Positions 1 through 10,420 of a stretch of DNA of 64,000 bases are shown in pieces. A model generated the notes under the pieces. That model made no database searches, was not told the DNA's origin, and worked only from the letters and a program-made list of their open reading frames with translations. Position 1 is the first letter of the stretch. Every line of letters starts with the position of its first letter. The stretch lies in the NCBI GenBank assembly GCA_027257055.1, contig JAPVLO010000162.1, forward strand, positions 1,736,001-1,800,000, read 5' to 3'. A program made the translations under genes and the position numbers. This DNA is from Cephalopachus bancanus. Lineage: Eukaryota; Chordata; Mammalia; Primates; Tarsiidae.

Positions 1-604
1 AGTTGTTACGTAACAGGGTTGTACAGGCAACAGTGGTTCCTCCTAAGAGCCCTAAAGCTGCTCTGTCCCCAGCTTCTAGATCATTGCTGACTTTAGAACC
101 CGGATAATTCTAGCAAAATGAAATAAGACTCCGTATTGGCTGTAGCTACAGTGTGTTCCAACTATTACCTCTGGTAAAGCCAGGGAAACAACTTAGGGAA
201 TTGGAAATAGAATCCCAATGGATGGGTCACTTAACTCCCTCCCCTCTACCCTCACCCCCCACCTCCCATAGGCAGCCTAGTGACCTCCAATAGATGGTTT
301 TTGGAGCAAAGAAAGTTAAAACCCCAGTCCAACCTTCTAGCTATGTGCCCTGGATAAATTAATCTTTCTGGATTTATTTTCTTATAACAAGGATAATAAT
401 ACCTGTTAAGGTTATATCATAAAAAAAAAAAACAACTACATGGTGCAGTATCTGAAACAAACTAGGTGCTAAAGCATGTTCACTCTTATTTCCCCTCAAG
501 GATGTTAAGGGACAGAATTGGGAATTAGACTGAGGCCGATTGGTTGGATTTAAATCCAGTGTTCCTTAATCACAAATGTTGCCATAAACAAAAGGAAAAA
601 TGAT
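1..604. other. Unassigned non-coding sequence
   Basis: No gene, RNA gene or recognisable repeat is visible apart from a short A-run near 421-432 and a C-rich stretch near 240-270. All frames are broken by stops. Confidence 0.5.
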
Positions 605-800
605 TTTGCCTGCTATGAGGCAGATTGCTAGCATTTTTCCTACATTATTTTACTTAATTCTCACGACAATTTTGTAAAGTGTATCTGTTTTGCAGACGAG
701 GAAGTGGAGTCTTGGCAAGATGAAATGGATTGTCCACAATCCAGAGCCAGTAATGCCGGAATTGGGAATCAGACATGTTTACATGAACCGAAGGGCCTAG
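605..800 (-). repeat. MIR SINE, old and diverged
   Basis: Reads as the reverse complement of a MIR core: a 'ttttgcagacgaggaagtgg' phrase followed by loss of the usual 'acttgcccaaggtcac' part. Heavily diverged, as expected for a pre-eutherian SINE. Ends are approximate. Confidence 0.5.
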
Positions 801-1337
801 GTCCTTTCAGCTGTCCGTGCTGTTTCCCAGCAGAGGGCAAAGTGAAATACTGAACAAGTACTACTCACTGAGAAATTTAGGGGGCTGTGTTGCTGTCATG
901 GGCTGGGGAAGAAGGGGTCCTTGTCCAGGTGGTCCTCTCTCTCGTGGTCACTGAGTGCCTCATAATTTCTCAGAAGCTTTCTGCTTTCCTAGCAACTGAA
1001 CTATTTTACACTGAAAACCATGGACTCTTGTTACGAGTCTGTTTTATGTGAGCTTGGGAAGCTCATTTTCCCTGGGACCCAGGTCTCCTGGATAACATAA
1101 ATATCAAACTTGCTGACAAACTTACAGTGGAGGGAGCTCAAAAAAGCAAAGGACACTTAGAAGCAATGACCCGCATAAGAAAGAAAGCCCTGTCCCTTGA
1201 TGTTAGCCAGGAGACCATCTCTGGTTCAGTGTAAATTCACCCTCCTGCTGAGGAATCAAGTGGATCCTCTTTCATATCTGGTAAAAGGAATCAGAATACT
1301 GATACCACCTTAAACAAAGGAGTTTTTATTTACTTGT
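801..1337. other. Unassigned non-coding sequence
   Basis: Nothing recognisable. No long frame, no simple repeat, no clear SINE or LINE signature. Confidence 0.4.
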
Positions 1338-1630
1338 ATTTTTTTGAGTCGGAGTCTCACTCTGTTGCCCAGACTGGAGTGCAGTGGCATGCTTATGGTC
1401 ATTGCAGCCTTGACCTGCTGGGCTGAGGTGATCCTTCCACCTCAGCTTTCCAAGTAGCTGGAACCACAGGCATGCACCACCATGCCTGGCTGATTTTTTA
1501 AAAATTTATTATAGAGACAAGGTCTCGCCAAGTTGCCCAGACTGGTGTCAAACCCCAGGACTCAGGCAGTCCTCTTGGCTCTGCCTACCAAAGTGCTGAG
1601 ATTACAGGCATGAGCCACCATGCCTGGCTA
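1338..1630 (-). repeat. Dimeric Alu, lineage-type right arm
   Basis: Begins with a T-rich tract and GAGTCGGAGTCTCACTCTG, then both arms in antisense order, ending at the CATGCCTGGC that marks the 5' end of the sense strand. Diverged from the youngest copies in the window. Confidence 0.9.
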
Positions 1631-1979
1631 CAAATGAGTTTTTAAATATAGATTTACACATATATTTTATATTAACTGAGGCTGTTCTGTTCATGTCAAA
1701 ATATTTGGAGGTCCAATATTTAGAGTAGGGTCCCTTGTCTTTCCTGAAGTTCGACAGCTACTGGGCCTTTGAAAATGAGGCCTCAGTTTAGTTAATTTTA
1801 CAGGGGATGTCCTGCCCTGGCTTCCTATTTACCCCTTCTACTTCCTGTTTACTGGGGTAGCTGTCCAACATGGACCCTCAGCTGGCTGAGGTCAGAGTTG
1901 AGATGTGTTTGGAGGCCAAGCATCTTTGGTTTGGTGTACTTGAGTGCCTGCATTGAATCACCTGGTGGGTTCAACATGT

Positions 1980-2335
1980 TCAAATGTAGGATCCTTAGGC
2001 ATACTATTCCCTTTGCCTTCAAAAACCTCCCCCATCCCAGCCCTCTGTTGTGTGATCTTATTCTTTAAGACCCACCTGAAGTGTCACATCCTCCAGGTTG
2101 GTTTTTCTGGGCTGCTCAGGTACTTCATCCTCTGAGGTCCTCCAGCACTTTGTTCATACTGACCTTGGACACAGAAGTGCCTTTTTTGTACTTTCACTTT
2201 TCAATTTACTTCTCTGTCTCCTTGACTACCCTAGTAATCCCTTAATGTCATGCTCATTCCCCATTCATCTGTGTGTTCTCAGGACTTTTCATAACTTGGC
2301 ACATGTTAACTACTCAATAAATAGCCAAATGAATG
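1980..2335 (+). repeat. L2 LINE 3' region
   Basis: Pyrimidine-rich text such as 'aagacccacctgaagtgtcac', and an end resembling 'acatgttaactactcaataaa', match the 3' part of L2. The 63- and 129-codon open frames here are chance reads through this relic. Confidence 0.6.
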
Positions 2336-2762
2336 AACAAGAGACGGAGAATACTAACCTTATGCCTTCAGAGAGAAATTTAATTGTTGCAAGTATTGCT
2401 TTCTCCCACTGGGCTGCTTTCCTGCCAGTTTTCTCTTTAGTCATATTAGTGAATGTGCTTTGCTTCTCTAGGTCTCTGGGAATATGACACTAGAATGGAC
2501 TAAAATAGCTTTCTTTGGTTTTTAGAAGAGTTGAGGTGCTAGTGCTGGTCCCAGCAGGGAATTCTCTTCAGAGCTAATAAGATCGTGGAGAGAGGGAGAA
2601 TGTAAGATGTGGCAAGTTCTCTAGGCTTAGACACAAAGCCAAACTTTGGGCCTATTTTTATTTCAATAGCTTTGTGGGTACAAATAGTTTTGGTCTGGAC
2701 CTTGAGTGTATCCACCACCTCCACTTGTGCACATTGTACCCGCTTAAAAAAAAATATGTATC
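2336..2762. other. Unassigned non-coding sequence
   Basis: No recognisable repeat or gene. The opposing open frames around 2539-2791 are short and have no recognisable product. Confidence 0.35.
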
Positions 2763-3052
2763 TTGCAAGGTGCAGTAGCTCACGCCTATAATCCTAGCAC
2801 TTTGGGATGTGGAGGCAGAAAGATTGCCTGAGTCTAGAGGTTCAAGACCAGCCTGGGCAACTTGGTGAGGCCTTGTCTCTACAATAAATCAAAAAATTAG
2901 ACAGGCATGGTGGCACATGTCTGTAGTCAGCTACTTGGAAGACTGAGACGGAAGAATCTTCTGAGCCCAGCAGGTCGAGGCTTTGGTGGCCGTGAGCAGT
3001 GTGCCCCTGCACTCCAGCCTGGGTGACAGAGTGAGAATCCAACTCAAAAAAA

Positions 3053-3070
<18 letters not shown>
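2763..3070 (+). repeat. Dimeric Alu
   Basis: Sense-orientation Alu with both arms and an A-tail of more than 20 bases, directly followed by a TA/CA microsatellite. It sits at the 5' edge of an L1 fragment. Confidence 0.9.
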
Positions 3071-3102
<32 letters not shown>

Positions 3103-3108
3103 TGTATA
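3071..3108. repeat. (TA)n/(CA)n microsatellite at Alu tail
   Basis: About ten TA units followed by a short CA/TA tract. Grown from the A-tail of the preceding Alu. Likely length-polymorphic. Confidence 0.85.
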
Positions 3109-4436
3109 CAGCCTGGTATTGGTACAAGAACAGGCAAATAGAAAAATGGAACAGGATAGAGATTCCAGAAGCAAATCTTAATTCCTCAACCAACTCATCT
3201 TCGACAAAGCCTCCACCAACAACCAATGGGAAGAGGAGAACCTATTTAGTAAATGGTACTGGGAAAACTGACTGACTACATGCAAAAGACTGAAACAAAG
3301 TCCCTACCTATCACCATATACAAAAATCAACTCTAAATGGATCAAAGACTTGAATGTAAAACTGCAAACCATAAGAATCCTAGGAAATGTAGGAAACACC
3401 CTTACAGAAATTGGAATAGGCAACCAACTCTTCAAAAGCGAGTGCCATAAAAGATAAGATTGACAAGTGGGACCTCATTAAACTGAAAAACTTCTGCAAA
3501 GCAAAAGAAACCATCAAGAGAGTGGGGAGACAGCCCATGGAATGGGAAAAAGTATTTGCCAACTGTATATCTGATAAAGGCCTAACATCCAGGATCTCAA
3601 ATGTGCCGAAAGGAAAAAAACAAAAAACAAAAAACAAAACAACCCTAGTAAAAAATGGGCAAAAGATATGAATAGACACTTCTCAGAAGAAGATGTATGA
3701 GCAGCCAACAGATACATGAAAAAATGCTCAGCCTCACTAGTCATCAAAGAAATGCAAATTAAAACCACACTGAGATACCACTTAACTCCAGCCAAGATGG
3801 CCATCATCAATAACTCAAAAAACAACAGATGCTGGAGAGGATGTGGAGAAAAGGGAACACTTTTACATTGTTAGTGGGAATGTAAACTAGTACAGCCTCT
3901 GTGGGAAACAGTGTGAAAATTTCTAAAAAATCTGAAAATCAACCTTCCATATGACCCAGCAATTCTCCTGTCTGGGAATATACCCAGAGGAACTCAAATC
4001 ACTCTATAATAAAGATGCATGTTTATTGCAGCATTATTCACAATAGCAAAAAATATGGAACCAAAGTACTGCCCATTGAAAGTGGACTGGATAAAGAAAA
4101 TGTGATACCTTAGCAAGATGGAATATTATGCAGCCATAAAGAAAAACAAAATTATGAACTTTGCAGCAACCTGAATGGAATCAGAGTCTATGATACTCAG
4201 TGATTTATCACAGAAACAAAGATCTGAGTACCACATGTACTCATAAGTGGACCCCGAACATTTATCGTAATACCATAGGAAAGGAATTGGCAGTAGTAGG
4301 ACACTGCTGGGGAGGCGCGGGGCACATAACATCAATAAGGGTAGCCACAGTTCACCTGTATGATGACCATATATGTACTTAACCCTAATTTGTACCGCAC
4401 ATTTTAAAATTAAAATAAAATAATTTTTTAAAGAAG
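3106..4436 (+). mobile_element. L1 3' end, 5'-truncated, ORF2 C-terminal part and 3'UTR
   Basis: Sense-strand L1. The segment carries the C-terminal third of ORF2 (for example the stretch coding '[16 protein letters not shown]'-like text near 3820-3880) with several stops and shifts, then a 3'UTR ending near 'ttaaccctaatttgtacc' and an A-rich tail. It is 5' truncated, so it cannot encode a working reverse transcriptase. The 3' end resembles that of the L1 copies at 10.4, 34.4, 40.8, 46.7 and 59.1 kb, which suggests one subfamily. Confidence 0.85.
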
Positions 4437-4746
4437 AGTGAAGCACAGTTGCATGGTGGGCCGTGTGCCGTCTGCCTGGGCAAGCAGAGCAGGTGTCGGC
4501 ATGGAGGGAGAGGACAGTGAAGCAGAAGCACCACCGATGTGTGACTCTTCCCTCTCCTGACACTGCTCCTAGGTCCCTTAAAGAGAAGCAAGAAGGAAAA
4601 GGGGAGAAACAGAAGATGGTGCTATTGATTCTGCCAACTTTTAAAACTAAGGATCACTCACCCGGGAACTCCCACCTGTGAGTGCTAGTGTTTACAGAAC
4701 AACAGTTTAGCCTTAGAGGTGAAGCCTGGAACATTTAGGTCACACA
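4437..4746. other. Unassigned non-coding sequence
   Basis: A purine-rich stretch near 4580-4620 is the only notable feature. No gene or repeat recognised. Confidence 0.35.
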
Positions 4747-5015
4747 GTCATGTGTTGCTTAACAACTGCGTTATGTTCTGAGAAACGTGTTAGGCGATTT
4801 TGTCATTGTGCGAACATCATGGAATGTACTTACACAAGCCGAGGTGGCATAGCCTGCCATACACCCAGGCTAGACGGTACAGCCTCGTGCTGCTAAGCTG
4901 CGGACTTGTGCAGCTTGCTACCCTACTGAATACTGCAGGCAACTGTAGCACAATGGAAGGTATTCGTGTATGTAAACATAACAAATGTCCAGTGAGTGGA
5001 TTGCCCAGTAAAGGC

Positions 5016-5290
5016 TGGGCACAGTGGCTCAAGCCTGTCATCCTTTGGGAGACTGAGGCAAGAGGATTGTCTGAGACCACGGGTTTGAGACCAGCCTGGG
5101 CGCCTTGGCGAGACCTCATCTCTACAATAAATTAAAAGATGAGCCAGGCATGGTGGCGTGCACCTGTAGTTCCAGCTATTTGGGAGGCTGAAGCGGAAGG
5201 ATCGCCTGAGCCCAGCAGGTCGTGGCTGTGGTGGCCACGAGCATGCCACTGCACTCCAGCCTGGGTGACAGAGTGAGACTCTGTCTCAAA
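5016..5290 (+). repeat. Dimeric Alu inside DNA transposon
   Basis: Both arms in sense order, ending in CAGAGTGAGACTCTGTCTC and an A-tail. Followed after a few bases by a second Alu in the same orientation. Confidence 0.9.
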
Positions 5291-5301
5291 AAAAAAAGAA
5301 A

Positions 5302-5592
5302 TAGCCGGGCTCGGTGGCTCAGCCTGTAATCCCGCACTTTGGGAGGCTGAGGTGAGTGGATTGCCTGAGCCCGTGGGTTCGAGACCCGCCTGGGCAACTT
5401 GGTGAGACCTCATCTCTACAATAAATCAAAAATTAGCCAGGCATGGTAGCACACGCCTGTAGTTCCAGCTACTTGGAAGGCTGAGGCGGAAGGATCGCCG
5501 GAGCCCAGCAGGTCAAGGCTGCGGTGGCTGGGATCAGCCACTGCACTCCAGTCTGGGTGACTGAGTGAGACTCCAATTCAAAAAAAAAAAAG
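5302..5592 (+). repeat. Dimeric Alu, young lineage-specific type
   Basis: Carries the diagnostic TGGCTCAGCCTG (A-box region) at 5315-5326 and GTGGGTTCGAGACCCGC (B-box region) at 5373-5389. The arm end reads GAGTGAGACTCCAATTC. It inserted into or just behind the A-tail of the preceding Alu. Confidence 0.9.
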
Positions 5593-6177
5593 AAAAAAAA
5601 AGAAACATGGTGTAAAAGATACAGAATGGTCTTCATATGTAGGGCTCTCACTGTGAATGGAGCTTGCCAGACTGGAATTTGCTCTGGGTGAGTCAGTGAG
5701 TGAGTGGTGAGTGAATGTTAAGGCCTAGGACACTGCTGTACACTTAGGCTACACTAAATTTATTTAAAAATTTATTTCTTTAATAAGAAATTAACTTTAG
5801 CTCACTATAACTTTTTTACTTTGTAAACTTAAGTTCTTTCAACTTTTTGACTCTTTTGTAATAATACTTAGCTTAAAACACAAACATGTTGTACAGCTGA
5901 ACAAAAATATTTTCTTTATATATTCTATAAATTTTTTTCTATTGTAAAAAATTATTTCTTTTTAAACTTTTTTGTTTAGAACTAAGACACAAACACACAT
6001 TAGTCTAGGCCTCCACAGGGTCAGAATCATCAATATCCCTGTCTTCCACCTCCACATCTTGTCCCACTGGAAGGTCTTGGGAACAGTAACAAGCATGAAG
6101 CTGTCATTTCCCATGATGCCAGTGTCTTCTTCTGGAATACCTTCTGAAGTACCTGCTTGAGGCTGTTTCACGGTTAA

Positions 6178-6478
6178 TTTTTAAGAATTTATTTTAGTTA
6201 GGGTCTTACTCTGTCACCCAGGCTGGAGGGAAGTGGTACAGTCACCATTCACCACAACCTTGACCTCTGGGACTCAAGTGATCCTTCCGTTTCACCCTCC
6301 CGAGTAGCTGGAATTACAGGAATGCGCCACTATACCCATCTAATTTTTTTTTAATTTTTGTAGACATGGGGCTTCACTGTATTGCTCAGGCTGATCTTGG
6401 ACTCCTGGTCTCAGGCAATCCTCTCGCCTCAGTTTCCCTAAGTGCTGGGATTATAAGCATGAGTCACTGTGCCTGGAT
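6178..6478 (-). repeat. Dimeric Alu inside DNA transposon, older type
   Basis: Antisense Alu beginning with TTTTAGTTAGGGTCTTACTC and ending at CACTGTGCCTGG. Many substitutions. Confidence 0.85.
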
Positions 6479-6733
6479 AACTATTTTTAAATAAATAGGC
6501 ATACACTCTGAAATAATGAAAAAGTATAATATATATATAAGCCAGTAACATAGTCACTTATTATGATTATCAAGTGTTATATATCGTACATAATTGTATG
6601 TGCTACACTTTTGTCCAACTGGCAGTGCAGTAGGTTTGTTTGCACCAGCAGCACCACAAACACGTGGGTAATGTGTTGTAGTTTGGCATTATGATGGTTA
6701 TGATGTCACTGGGCGATAGAATTTTCACCTCCA

Positions 6734-7036
6734 TTGTAATTTTTTTTTTTTTTTTTTTTTGAGTTGGAGTCTCACTCCCAGGCTGGAGTGCAGTGGCACG
6801 CTCACGGCCACCGCAGCCTAGACCTGCTGGACTTAGGTGATCCTTCCGCCTTAGCCTTCCAGGTAGCCAGAACTACAGGCGCACGCTACCACGCCCGGCT
6901 CATTTTAATTTATTTATTGTAGAGACAAGGTCTTGCCAAGTTGCCCAGGTTGGGCATGAACCTGAAGGCTCCAGCAATCCTTTCACCTCCTTCCACAGTG
7001 CTGCGATTATAAGCTTGAGTCACTGTGCCCGGCCCT
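6734..7036 (-). repeat. Dimeric Alu inside DNA transposon, lineage type
   Basis: A tract of 22 T residues, GAGTTGGAGTCTCACTCCC, both arms, and a CTGTGCCCGGCC end. The flanking text 'cctccattgtaat' appears on both sides (about 6729-6741 and 7035-7047), giving a clear target-site duplication. Confidence 0.9.
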
Positions 7037-7115
7037 CCATTGTAATCTTGTGGGACCACCATTGTGTATACATTGTGTTGTTGACTGAAACATTGTCATG
7101 TGGCCCATGACTGTA

Positions 7116-7816
7116 TAACTTTCTTCATTCACTCACTGAATGTATAGTGAGCCCCTACGGTATCCCAGGTACTGTGCTAGGCACTGGACATACATCCTTC
7201 AATATTTAGGCTCAAATATTAATGATTATAATTCAGTGTGGCAAGCGCTATAACGGAGGACTGACTACAAGGAAGGGACAGGACATGAAATTTAGTGTGC
7301 AAGGAACCAGGAAGCTAAAGTGAAGGTGACACTTGGATCAAGCTTTGCAAGACTAGGATCAACTGGCATTAGCCACGCCGACGAGCACTGGTAGTAGCAG
7401 TGGGGACAGGGACGTGTGGAGTGGATTAGCTCACCCATTTGTTCCAATCTCCTTGTGATTCAGCTTTCCTGAACTGCAGAGACTGGCAAGTCAAAAACAA
7501 TGCTTGCCGCTTCCTCTTGCAACTAGGATTCCAGAGGGAATGGAAGCTACATCGGGAGTAGAGTCAGGAATCGATTTGAGTGGGAGAGAGTGGATGGCGT
7601 GGGTGGCTTCCTTTTTTCTGGTGTGGCTCCAGCAGGTGCTGTCTTTTCCTGTCTCCTGGTTGTGGCAAAGGGGTGGCGACTCCCAGGCTCCAACCTAATC
7701 AACTGGGCGGAGAGTGGTGCCCATCTCAGAGAAGAAAGAAGGTGCCTCTAGGATGGGGTGTACTAAGTTTGGGGCACATCTGGGTGGAGATGTCCAGAAG
7801 TGAGTTGAGAATGCAA
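7116..7816. other. Unassigned non-coding sequence
   Basis: The start (7125-7200) resembles the common ancient phrase 'agtgagcccctac...gtactgtgctaggcactgg', probably an old LINE-type fragment. The rest is unrecognised. Open frames entering from here into the mariner relic are chimeric. Confidence 0.35.
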
Positions 7817-8368
7817 GGGGGGGACTCCCCCAAAACCGGAATTATCGTTTGGAGGGCAGGTTCCTTGCGGTACACTTGGAATTTGTTTCTCCGGATCAAA
7901 CGTTCAACCAACATTTTTCATCTGGAAGTTTTGAGAAGGTTGTGTCACGATTTGCGGAAGAAACGTCCCGAGTTGTGGCAAACAGGTGATTGGTTCTTCC
8001 ACCATGACAACGCACCCGCCCACACCGCGCTGAGTGTTCTGTAGTTTTGGACCCTAAACGGCATGACCCCCCATGCCCCACCCTTCCTATTCACCCCATC
8101 TCACTTCAAGTGACTTTTTTTTTGGATGTAAAAAGTCCTCAAAGGGAAATGTTTTGCCAATGTGGAAGAGGTGAAACAAAAAACAGCAGGAGCCCTAAAT
8201 GGCATCAAAATCGACGAGTTAAAAAACTGTTCTGAGCAGTTAAAAAAAGGATCTCGTTAGGTGTATTGCATCAAACATAGAGTACTTTGTAGGTGACTGC
8301 AGCTTAAAGATGTAAGAATAAATACACAATTTTAAATAAATAAATTCCATTTTTGGAGGGTCCCCATC
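7817..8368 (+). mobile_element. Tc1/mariner element (MARNA-like), internally deleted
   Basis: The ends ACTCCCCCAAAACCGGAAT and TCCATTTTTGGAGGGTCCC form imperfect terminal inverted repeats. The interior encodes HDNAPAHTALSVL (about 8003-8042), the mariner transposase motif around the second catalytic aspartate, followed by a stop and frame breaks. Only the C-terminal half of a transposase is represented, so the copy is inactive. Three other copies of the same family lie on the minus strand at 26.7, 39.3 and 53.8 kb. Confidence 0.75.
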
Positions 8369-8593
8369 ATAGAGTTTGGGAACTCTGGTTAGAGTAAAGA
8401 CTGTTCTAGTGTGTGACATGGGCATTCTGGTGCAGGAGTTTACTTACAAGAATGTGGGAGAAGAGGGCCAAATGGCCCCTGTCCCCAACCTTTTTGGAAA
8501 CAATTTCATATTTACCAAAAGGTTTCAAGAATGGTATAAAGAACACTATATATCCTTTACCCAGACTCTTTTATCGTTTTTTGTTTGTTTGTT

Positions 8594-8865
8594 TTTGAAT
8601 CAGGCTCTCACTCTGTAGCCCAGGCTGGAGTGCAGTGGCATGGTCACAGTTTACTACAGCCTCAATCTCCTAGGCTCAGGTGATCCTTCTGCTTCAGCCT
8701 CCGGAGTAGCTGGGACTCCGTGTGTGCTCCACCATGCCCGGCTTATTTTTTTATTTTTGTAGAGATGAGGTCTAGGCTGGTCTCAAACTCTTGGGCTCAG
8801 GCAATCCTGCTTTGGTTTTCCAAAGTGCTGGGATTACAGGTATGAGCTACCGTGCCTGGCCCCAA
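8594..8865 (-). repeat. Dimeric Alu, old (J-like)
   Basis: Antisense, starting TTTTTGAATCAGGCTCTCAC and ending CCGTGCCTGGCC. More diverged than the lineage-type copies. Confidence 0.85.
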
Positions 8866-9117
8866 GCCTCATCTATTGTGAACATTTTGTTTCATTTACT
8901 TATCCTTTGTTCTCTTTCTGTACATATGTATGTGTATTTTGAGCCATTTGATAGTGAGTTGCATACATCATGACACTTTATCCTTTAAATCTTCAGTGAG
9001 TACTTTTTAGCAACAAGGGTATTCTCTTATATAACTGCAGTACAGATATATATTTCAGTAAATTTAGCATCTGTACAATTCTATGATTTAATCTACCGTC
9101 TGCATTCTAATTTGTTG

Positions 9118-9217
9118 TGTTTCGCTGTAACCTCAAACTCCTAGCCTCAAGTCATCCTCCCGCTTTGGTCTCTCAAAGCACTGGGATTACAGGAGTGAGC
9201 CACTGTGCCTGGCCCTT
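9118..9217 (-). repeat. Partial Alu-like left monomer
   Basis: About 100 bases of antisense Alu left arm ending GAGCCACTGTGCCTGGCC. The T-rich start is missing or degraded. Confidence 0.7.
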
Positions 9218-9363
9218 TAATTTGTTCAAAACTTGATAATATTATTTGCAGGAACTTTTGTCTCTCAATGTGGCTAGGGTTGCATATTGAGTTTCCTTTT
9301 CATGTCTCTTTAGTCTCTCTTAATATGGAATAGTCTCTTACTTTTTTCATTGTCTTTTATGAC

Positions 9364-9374
9364 ATTGACATTTT
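9364..9374. other. Target-site duplication, left copy (ARNTL2 retrocopy)
   Basis: ATTGACATTTT, identical to 10385-10395. On the minus strand this follows the A-tail of the retrocopy. The TT/AAAA context at the right copy fits L1 endonuclease cleavage. Confidence 0.9.
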
Positions 9375-9377
9375 TTT

Positions 9378-10384
9378 GAGCTTCAAAATATGTTTATTCA
9401 AAAAGTTAAGCACTGTGTAGAAAATAGCCTGTTTTGGATACCTTATCATAATTAAGTATTTTGGAGACTGACTTAGAAATAAAGAGAATTTTTCCTCTTT
9501 CACATCCGACCACAAATAGGAAGCCTTCTGCAGTCTTAAGGATTAAGTGTCTGACCTCATTTTCCTGAATGAATGAAGGTCTATAATTATCTCCTACATA
9601 AGAATTTGTCATGCCTTTTAAAGATTTCAAGTGCTGAACAGCCATTCTTAAAACTGTAAGTTTGTGCAGTTTATGTGCCATGGGATTGCACTGAGGGATC
9701 ATTGCAGACAGTTCTTCAATCAGGTTATTCATTTTCTCTCTCCTTTGCTTTTCAGTTTGGCTATGAGCTTCTCTGCTGCCACCAGATGCTGATATTTCTA
9801 TCCTTGTTGAAAGAAAGATAGGTAAAGGGATTCCGAGAAAGTGATTTCCACCACTTTTTCTGTCATGATTCCTGACTGGGATGGGTCGGAATCACTTCCT
9901 TTGCGTTTTCGTGGAAACCCTGTCACGTGTGAGCCGAAGGAGCCAACAGTGGCTGGTTTGGACCCTGGGCTCCTATGCCTGGGAGGTACAGGAGCCATGC
10001 ACTGCGCCTCCTCTATCAACACTTGACCTGTAATCCTTGTGTTTTGGGAGGCTGAGGCCGCGGAATTGCTTGAGGCCAGGAGTTCGAGACCAGCCTGGGT
10101 AACACAGCGAGACTCTGTCCCTCCCGCCGCAGCCTCCTCGTCGGCCGCCATGGCAGGAGCCAACCCGTTGGCTCCGCAGCCCTGGGGCTGGCAGCATGGA
10201 GGAGCCCCGGGCCCGCCCTGTCCCGGCCCAGGCGGCTGCCCTGGAGCGGGAGCGCCGGGACCCGCGGGGCGGTGCCTGGTGCCGCGGCGGCCGCCACCGC
10301 AGCCCCCCGGGCGCGCTGCGGATGCCGCCTGGCAGCCCGGCCACTGAGCGTGCGGTCTGGGGCTCGCCGCCCGCAGGTCTCGGT
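9378..10384 (-). pseudogene. ARNTL2: Processed retrocopy of BMAL2 (ARNTL2), 5' part with alternative end
   Basis: The parent gene encodes a bHLH-PAS transcription factor that partners CLOCK/NPAS2 at E-boxes in the nucleus. Reading the minus strand, about 230 nt of GC-rich 5'UTR precede an ATG at 10151 and a BMAL2-like N-terminus ([11 protein letters not shown]). A 31-codon Alu-derived insert follows, then the [20 protein letters not shown] segment, the basic region ([17 protein letters not shown]), the helix-loop-helix ([11 protein letters not shown]) and the start of PAS-A ([18 protein letters not shown]). BMAL2-type residues (IPQCNP, TNSYVG) separate it from BMAL1. Two single-base insertions near 9805-9830 break the frame, so it is not one ORF. 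Homology stops after ILNY..., and about 45 nt later come AATAAA (minus, 9393-9398) and an A7 tail. Introns are absent and 11-bp duplications flank it. Probably non-functional. Confidence 0.9.
10028..10120 (-). repeat. Antisense Alu left-arm segment within the retrocopy, probably a captured exon
   Basis: Minus-strand text runs from GACAGAGTCTCGCTG to GGATTACAG, between codons equivalent to GGA-GG and GT-CAA of the BMAL2 N-terminus. The insert is 93 nt and keeps the frame. Its ends match the positions used by exonised antisense Alus (AG near GAGACAG, donor after GGATTACAG). It lacks the Alu 5' end, a poly-T tract and its own duplications, so direct insertion is unlikely. Confidence 0.75.
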
Positions 10385-10395
10385 ATTGACATTTT
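10385..10395. other. Target-site duplication, right copy (ARNTL2 retrocopy)
   Basis: ATTGACATTTT followed by AAAAAG. Identical to 9364-9374. Confidence 0.9.
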
Positions 10396-10420
10396 AAAAA
10401 GAATACAGCCTTCCCTGTTT

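Larger units (their letters stand above)
4747..7115. mobile_element. Cut-and-paste DNA transposon (hAT-like) carrying four Alus
   Basis: The left end CAGTCATGTGTTGCTTAACA and the right end GGCCCATGACTG are inverted-terminal-repeat-like, and the interior is shared with a common primate DNA transposon. Removing the four Alus leaves roughly 1.2 kb. The internal part at 5980-6170 looks like the tail of a transposase frame on the minus strand, but it is not intact. The family name was not confirmed; a Zaphod/Tip100-type hAT is my best guess. The usual 8-bp target duplication is not obvious, so the copy is old. Confidence 0.6.
8470..9363. mobile_element. Ancient L1M-type fragment, first of several segments
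   Basis: Phrases such as 'agtgagttgcatacatcatg' and 'gcatattgagtttcc' match an old L1M-type repeat. The same element appears to resume after each younger insertion, at 12397-12770 and 13150-13980. It is interrupted here by an Alu and an Alu fragment and ends at the target site of the ARNTL2 retrocopy. Subfamily and strand not determined. Confidence 0.5.

Noticed and set aside
4923..5413. Many open frames reading 'ESHSVTQAGVQWH' or 'LTLSPRLECSG' across the window
   Set aside because: These are translations of antisense Alu right arms, which stay open by composition.
7580..8044. 154-codon open frame ending in HDNAPAHTALSVL
   Set aside because: The first half is unique DNA and the second half is a mariner relic. 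A chance fusion, not a host-transposase gene; no splice context seen.
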